NCBI RefSeq assembly: GCF_015476655.1
Contig: NZ_JABFHF010000025.1
Span: forward strand, 22,860-86,859
Direction of reading: 5' to 3'
DNA from: Aquiflexum lacus
GTDB lineage: Bacteria; Bacteroidota; Bacteroidia; Cytophagales; Cyclobacteriaceae
DNA length: 64,000 bases
Below, in pieces: positions 60,401-64,000 of the stretch (its first letter is position 1; the number at the start of each line of letters is the position of its first letter). Both the position numbers and the translations under genes were made by a program. A model generated the notes under the pieces. That model did no database searches. It was not told where the DNA came from and worked only from the letters and a program-made list of their open reading frames with translations.

Positions 60401-61498
60401 CTCCCATACTTCGTTGCTATAATTGAAAAAAAACAATTTATAGAATACTCTCTAGAACTAAAAAGACTGGATAAGATTATAGAAAATACAGCATTTTACA
60501 AGGCAGATCAAATCAAACTTTCTTTTCACTATCAAAACGAGATTATCATGGGACCAAGTCTCAATGTATTTCGAAAACAAAATGAATTTTATTATAGAGG
60601 GAAATGGACCAATCCGATTACTATGTTTTCGTTGCTTCCCGCACTTTCCAAACTAATGGAACTTGTTGGGTTAGATGAGGAATTACGTCTGCTGCTTCAA
60701 CTTGATGAACAAGAAATCTCAATCTGGCTAATGGAACAAGGGATTATCCTTGATAGCATTCATAAAAATGTACATTTTATCGAAGCAATTGAGAAGGCAA
60801 AGGAAATCAAATCTAAGCAAATCATTGAAAATGATGGAATTAAAAATCCTACACAATCTATTGATATTTTAAGCATAGAAAAATTATTGAAGGAAAAGAA
60901 CCTTACGATTGAACAGCTTTTAAACCTAATTTCAAAAATTGATGCCGATGAAGACGAATCCATAATAACAATATCAAGCACCAATCATCTCGATCAAAAG
61001 GGTAAAAATGAGGAAAATGAAATAGCAAGACAACTGGTATTTGAACATTTAAGCAAAGAAGGTTTTGATTTTACAAATGGAAAAGGGAATAACTCAGTAG
61101 TCAATGGAGTAAATAAAAATGGAATAGAATATCCATTAGTGGTGAAAAGTTATCGAAACACCAGTTACAAGTTTAATATTAGGCCAAACGAATGGTTACA
61201 ATTAAGCAAGCATAATTCTATGTTTTGGGTTCATCGGGGCAATGGAGTTTTAGAGGTTCTTAATTTAGAAGGACTGTTAAGAGCGAACTCTGAATTCCAC
61301 GTTCAGTTTGAAACTTCTACCTTTTCATTCGAAGGTTTGGTGAAATTTGCTGAAGTTTTCAGATTCGTAAGAAACGTTCATTTTCAACTTGACGCACCAA
61401 ATTTCAGTATGGCAAAGGCATTTGAAGAATATGCTTTCGATAACCGTAAAACAAATGTCAAAGAAGTTGGTGGTGATAAACAAGGATTACTGCACTAA
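57443..61498 (+). CDS. Sacsin-like Hsp90-type (GHKL) ATPase with C-terminal DUF3883-like domain
   Basis: 1351 aa, no signal. Residues about 40-130 carry the sacsin/Hsp90 N-terminal nucleotide fold: the N-box Glu48/Asn52/Asp54 in FVFELIQNADDAAKD, the SHNGKTFDEEDI metal/nucleotide region, and the GYKGIGFKSVFG glycine lid. The large middle is unassigned, helical and likely scaffold. The C-terminal ~170 residues (NEIARQLVFEHLSKEGFDFTNG...PLVVKSYRNTSYKFNIRPNEW) resemble DUF3883/PD-(D/E)XK-like folds, though the core acidic residue is not clear. The stop overlaps the helicase ATG by one base. ATG 57443 and 57446 are adjacent starts. Confidence 0.88.
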   Translation: MMSKKTFIKNLYKENATFSTERQAEMVANLLDTVSSDIYSESQRFVFELIQNADDAAKDTNNEIHFDFLPNYLIVSHNGKTFDEEDIISLTGAGSSTKRADPTKTGYKGIGFKSVFGKSEHVTIFSDGYQFRFDKAIHKTKLPWQIIPIWTELVDLSSSVQKCISEYNYAVSTIIEVRKSDELLIELNELLNNGQILLFLRKVSKISVSSNGTPICSIEKKIKSQDHSFNEVVLYNDGKEISSWITKTFEEIAIPEETKVELKQDGKTPEKLKIAEYTELSFAAKIERGKIKPLQNEESLIFTYLPTKVLDFTFPFLLNGSFLTNAAREGLHEDRIWNQWLFKLTAEKTIEWLEILANSKFKLQLLQLLPSKYLINFNELKASFDVSLENAIIHKAFVPSKNSTLKRIADIIVDRTGLSELNFISQETVIEFINQNEKTSYTKDSFIDSKLQRLDKLRMFGAKFFEPDNLESFFLSDIFKSKHQPPENFYLIEYFHDKVVKNDSREWNEKLKSIPFIYAKGKKLKSPQTVCFPSISFETEFGEGVSVIHSEVYPKIDKNSKIRGWLEQLGVKEPSDTAYLENEIIGNIDTCIDKTNYLKITRYIFNQHKKGALSEWHYAQLQNLKLYTTTNGFFPANECYLSDFYEPSLKIEKINEAGKYVSTTYKLFDDYTSEWKTLFLKIGVSENISIIHLNTSINKVNGIERSYFVEVGNEAKQGHSYPHLLGSSNPIYLDKIRYSEFAKEYKFSKLFWQQAFKTVQPSTVPNYAYMPWGYYGSKHPVKNYFQWCIENSSIFPSTDRECRKAKDLFVNDKDIIEIAGRHLAVLDYDEPLSDNWRRILPLKEKLELDDYLLILKNIAQQTEEGEVIRKYNTKTIGSIYNRIASQLKNYSKEKKEAIFQWASENKLLSVNGRFENTNELKWIKIDGFNNESERLKIIYIPDNCETNSEAFESLIALFNVQIIDEFIPTFEKAEKLDVLKNKLFEILPYFVAIIEKKQFIEYSLELKRLDKIIENTAFYKADQIKLSFHYQNEIIMGPSLNVFRKQNEFYYRGKWTNPITMFSLLPALSKLMELVGLDEELRLLLQLDEQEISIWLMEQGIILDSIHKNVHFIEAIEKAKEIKSKQIIENDGIKNPTQSIDILSIEKLLKEKNLTIEQLLNLISKIDADEDESIITISSTNHLDQKGKNEENEIARQLVFEHLSKEGFDFTNGKGNNSVVNGVNKNGIEYPLVVKSYRNTSYKFNIRPNEWLQLSKHNSMFWVHRGNGVLEVLNLEGLLRANSEFHVQFETSTFSFEGLVKFAEVFRFVRNVHFQLDAPNFSMAKAFEEYAFDNRKTNVKEVGGDKQGLLH

Positions 61499-63264
61499 TG
61501 AGATACACCAGACAAGAGCATTGGCGATTTTTAGAAGAAGAGCTTCGAGCACAGACTGAAGCTTATAAGCAGAAATTAGATACTCCTGCCCAATTCCTCT
61601 TGAAAGACCGTGAGGAATTATTCGTGGCCCAATTTCTGAAATTTCACGAAGGCGAAATGATTTTAAAATTTTCTAACAAACGTGGCCTTCCAAGACAAGG
61701 AGAATATCTTTATTGTTTTACCGTTGCCAAAGATCTAAGAGATTACAGAAATTGGAAAAATAGAACTTATGGTGATCTTGTAAAAGCGAAAACCAATTAT
61801 TCCGAAATTGTATGTATTTGGCAAGCTCCTTCAAATGATAAGGAATTTAGCATTGCTGGCTTTAGAGGAGTTGATTTAGAGTTTTCATCACACATTCAAG
61901 ATGCTGAAGGAATGATTCTTTTATTGGGGCCAAATAAACCCCCATTCGAATACATTGTAAACCTTCAAAAGATCATTCAGAATGAAACCAATGAATCCGT
62001 TAATAAAATCTTAGACCAAGATTTCCATAATTCCGATTGGACACCTTCCCTACTTGGCAATAAAAAAAATATTGCAGATTTCGTATTAACTCAATTAGCC
62101 TTACAAGACACGTTAATCATTCAAGGCCCCCCTGGAACAGGTAAAACCTATATGATTGCAGAGATTTGTGAAAAACTTTGTCAACAAGAAAAGACCGTTT
62201 TAATTACTGCATTAACTAATAGAGCATTAATAGAAATAGTTGAAAAACCAGCTTTAAAAAATCTGCTTGAAGAACACAGAATTTTTAAAACAAAATTATC
62301 AGTTGATGAGGCAAAGATTCACATTGACCTTCAGCAAACTAAAGATGTTAGCCCGCAACCCGGGAAATTAATCCTCTCAACATTTTACATAACTAGTGGC
62401 CAAGCAGCACAAACTAATAGCCAGCCACCATTTGATTATGTAATTGTTGACGAAGCCAGCCAAGCATTGCTTGGGATGTTTGGGGGTTCAAAGCTATTAG
62501 GCAAGAAAAACATTTGGATTGGGGATACCAGACAGCTACCTCCCGTTGTGGTGTTAAGTGATGATAAAGTAAACCGCAAAAACTATGGTGCATTAATTGA
62601 CGGCCTTAAAGCTCTATCTGACAATGCATCACTGCCAATATTTCAATTAACTGAATCACACCGTTTAACAGATAGGTCAGCAAATTATACAGGAATTTTT
62701 TATAAGGACAATTTAAAATCAAGAGCCAAAAGGGACACAAGGCTTTCATTTCCTGAAATGAACTTTGAATGCGGGAAACTTTTTAATCCTAATGGTGGAC
62801 CTACTCTCATAAAAACAGACTTAAAAGTTGGAGACTTCAAACCTCAAAATGCCTTAAAACTTACTGCAGACATAGTCAAACACTTATTGATTGTAGACGA
62901 AAAGTTGCATATTTCTGTATTGACCTACTTTGTTGAAACTACAAAAGCTTTGCAAAAGGCAATATTTCAGACTGTTGGATATCACAAGAATTTACTAATT
63001 GAGACAGTATCAAGAGTTCAGGGCTTAACAACAGACGTTACAATTTTTGTTGTTCCCAATTCCAGCTATCATCGGTCTTTAGAAAACAGACTTTTCAACG
63101 TAGCAACAAGTAGATCCAGAAGGCATACATTAATTATAGCAGATAAAGATGTTTTAACTCGCTCTCAGGTTGACAATCAAGTACAGAAATACTTAATCAG
63201 GCTAAATGAGGACTTTTCATTTTATATAAATACTGATCCAGAACTTAAAAAAATAGAACAATGA
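61498..63264 (+). CDS. SF1 DNA/RNA helicase (Dna2/Upf1-like)
   Basis: 588 aa. Residues 1-180 are an N-terminal region with an OB-like strand pattern. Motif I is GPPGTGKT at 210-217; Ia is VLITALTNRALIEI; motif II is VDEAS (Asp318-Glu319); motif III is IGDTRQLPPVV; motif IV is QLTESHRLT; and motifs V/VI are ETVSRVQGLTTDVTIFVV and RLFNVATSRSRRHTLIIAD. This is the Upf1/Dna2 branch of SF1B. It starts within the stop of the sacsin-like gene (TAATG), so the two are translationally coupled, a strong sign of joint function. No nuclease motif is obvious. Confidence 0.92.
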   Translation: MRYTRQEHWRFLEEELRAQTEAYKQKLDTPAQFLLKDREELFVAQFLKFHEGEMILKFSNKRGLPRQGEYLYCFTVAKDLRDYRNWKNRTYGDLVKAKTNYSEIVCIWQAPSNDKEFSIAGFRGVDLEFSSHIQDAEGMILLLGPNKPPFEYIVNLQKIIQNETNESVNKILDQDFHNSDWTPSLLGNKKNIADFVLTQLALQDTLIIQGPPGTGKTYMIAEICEKLCQQEKTVLITALTNRALIEIVEKPALKNLLEEHRIFKTKLSVDEAKIHIDLQQTKDVSPQPGKLILSTFYITSGQAAQTNSQPPFDYVIVDEASQALLGMFGGSKLLGKKNIWIGDTRQLPPVVVLSDDKVNRKNYGALIDGLKALSDNASLPIFQLTESHRLTDRSANYTGIFYKDNLKSRAKRDTRLSFPEMNFECGKLFNPNGGPTLIKTDLKVGDFKPQNALKLTADIVKHLLIVDEKLHISVLTYFVETTKALQKAIFQTVGYHKNLLIETVSRVQGLTTDVTIFVVPNSSYHRSLENRLFNVATSRSRRHTLIIADKDVLTRSQVDNQVQKYLIRLNEDFSFYINTDPELKKIEQ

Positions 63265-63690
63265 AGTATAAATTCGAATAGAAAAATTTCTAATGAAGTT
63301 TATGGTATCAAATTTATCTGAGCCAATTAATAAGGATAGAATTTTTCTTCATTAAATTAAATGACTTGGATTTTCAGCCCGAAATATCCTATAGTTTCTA
63401 TTATTTGTGAATTCAAGAGAATTTTAAGATAAACGAATCATTTAAATAGAAAATGAAATTGAATTGAAAAAATACTGAATTAAGGTTTCTATATCCCATG
63501 AAATAGTTAGGTTTAAAATTGATACCCAAACTTACCTTTAGGGCTTCTTGCGAATCCTTTAAGATACTGATTTTCAGTCAATAACTTAACAAAAACATAA
63601 CACAAAAACCCCGAATTTGGCTGTTTTTAGCTTTTTTCGGGGTTTTCTTTTTTGTATTTTAAGGTTGCAGACTTAAATACAATTAAAGTT
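63265..63690. other. Gap between SF1 helicase and transposase, with terminator
   Basis: About 425 bases, AT-rich and without genes. The main feature is the terminator at 63605-63646. A TTAAATAC-like sequence precedes the transposase start at 63691, presumably part of the left end of the IS. No terminal repeat could be tested because the right end lies outside the window. Confidence 0.55.
63605..63646 (+). terminator. Terminator ahead of the transposase gene
   Basis: AAAACCCCGAA (63605-63615) and TTCGGGGTTTT (63636-63646) are complementary, with a 20-base loop and T-rich ends. It may shield the transposase from readthrough out of the SF1 helicase gene, as IS left ends often do. Confidence 0.75.
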
Positions 63691-64000
63691 ATGACACAGC
63701 TTCCTCTTTTCAAAGATTTCGACGGATATTCTCCAAAATATCATTTTTTCAAGAATTCATTGTTTGGTCAGATACATGATTCAATCCCCTGGGATGATCT
63801 GGTTTCCTGCCTTCCCGAGGAACGCTCTGGAAGAGGTGCACCAAGCTGGTTCGGTGGCAAAGGAATGTTTGCACTGATGTTCCTGAAGGCCTATCTCAAC
63901 ACCAGTGACAGGCAATTGTTGGAGCGTTACAACACAGACTGGGCCTTACAGTATTTTTGCGGCAAAGTACTGGCCGAAAACCAGCATATCAGAGACATGA
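63691..64000 (+). mobile_element. IS transposase (N-terminal part, runs off the right edge)
   Basis: 103 codons are visible: MTQLPLFKDFDGYSPKYHFFKNSLFG... IPWDDLVSCLPEERSGRGAPSWFGGKGMFALMFLKAYLNTSDRQLLERYNTDWALQYFCG. The GAPxxFG..., LxxYLNTSDRQLLE and WALQxFCG pattern is that of the N-terminal region of IS1182/ISNCY-like DDE transposases. The ATG at 63691 is the natural start. The element's right end, catalytic triad and target duplication are outside the window. Confidence 0.75.

Overview
The window looks like a chromosome segment of a Bacteroidota bacterium of the order Cytophagales, most like Cyclobacteriaceae (Algoriphagus/Belliella/Aquiflexum type). This is inferred from protein style, not from a marker gene. 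The support is: a PorT-like type IX secretion (T9SS) protein next to ubiE; a surface protein with FG-GAP/VCBS repeats and a C-terminal T9SS sorting domain; a DUF5606 protein; a histidine kinase with TPRs and its LuxR-type regulator; moderately AT-rich DNA; and TAnnTTTG-type -7 promoter elements. No rRNA, complete tRNA or CRISPR array was seen.

Bases 1-25 kb are mostly core genome: queE (7-deazaguanine), two GNAT acetyltransferases, an MGMT, an XRE-S24 regulator, murF, a T9SS cargo protein, a two-component pair, panB, a PyrR-like phosphoribosyltransferase, rsgA with waaA, a 2-Cys peroxiredoxin, a phosphatase/fructosamine-kinase pair, aspartate kinase, fbp, engB, ubiE with porT, an SDR and a VanX-type dipeptidase. 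Bases 25-32 kb hold a ThuA protein, an ECF sigma factor with a small membrane protein and a CpxP-like/TonB-plug-like protein, a DUF885 peptidase, a decayed DUF4143 ATPase and two tandem small membrane proteins.

Bases 32-44 kb carry a trans-4-hydroxy-L-proline catabolic set: AraC regulator, Pyr4H2C deaminase (DHDPS family), alpha-ketoglutarate semialdehyde dehydrogenase, hydroxyproline 2-epimerase and, after a gap of about 6 kb, a DadA-like FAD oxidase. The gap holds an orphan antitoxin, a DUF2971 pseudogene, a membrane protein, a fasciclin lipoprotein, an HMA-AraC regulator and two tandem secreted paralogues. Bases 44-51 kb hold gene-fusion debris, a CBS/HEPN-like protein, a Tudor-like protein and the arginine operon argB-argD-argC-argJ (minus strand).

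From about 51.7 kb to the right edge the DNA becomes more AT-rich and reads as a decayed mobile island. It contains a 15-nt tRNA 3' end with its terminator (possible att scar), three 45-bp tandem repeats, a frameshifted MobC-like gene without a relaxase, an AbiEi-like fragment, small hypothetical proteins and an SF2 helicase with an in-frame stop before a coiled-coil extension. Its centrepiece is a two-gene unit: a 1351-aa sacsin/Hsp90-like (GHKL) ATPase whose stop overlaps the start of a 588-aa SF1 (Dna2/Upf1-like) helicase. This pair is the best candidate for an undescribed (probably anti-phage) system. An IS transposase runs off the right end.

The intergenic DNA is rich in dispersed palindromic repeats. 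At least five separate families are described below.
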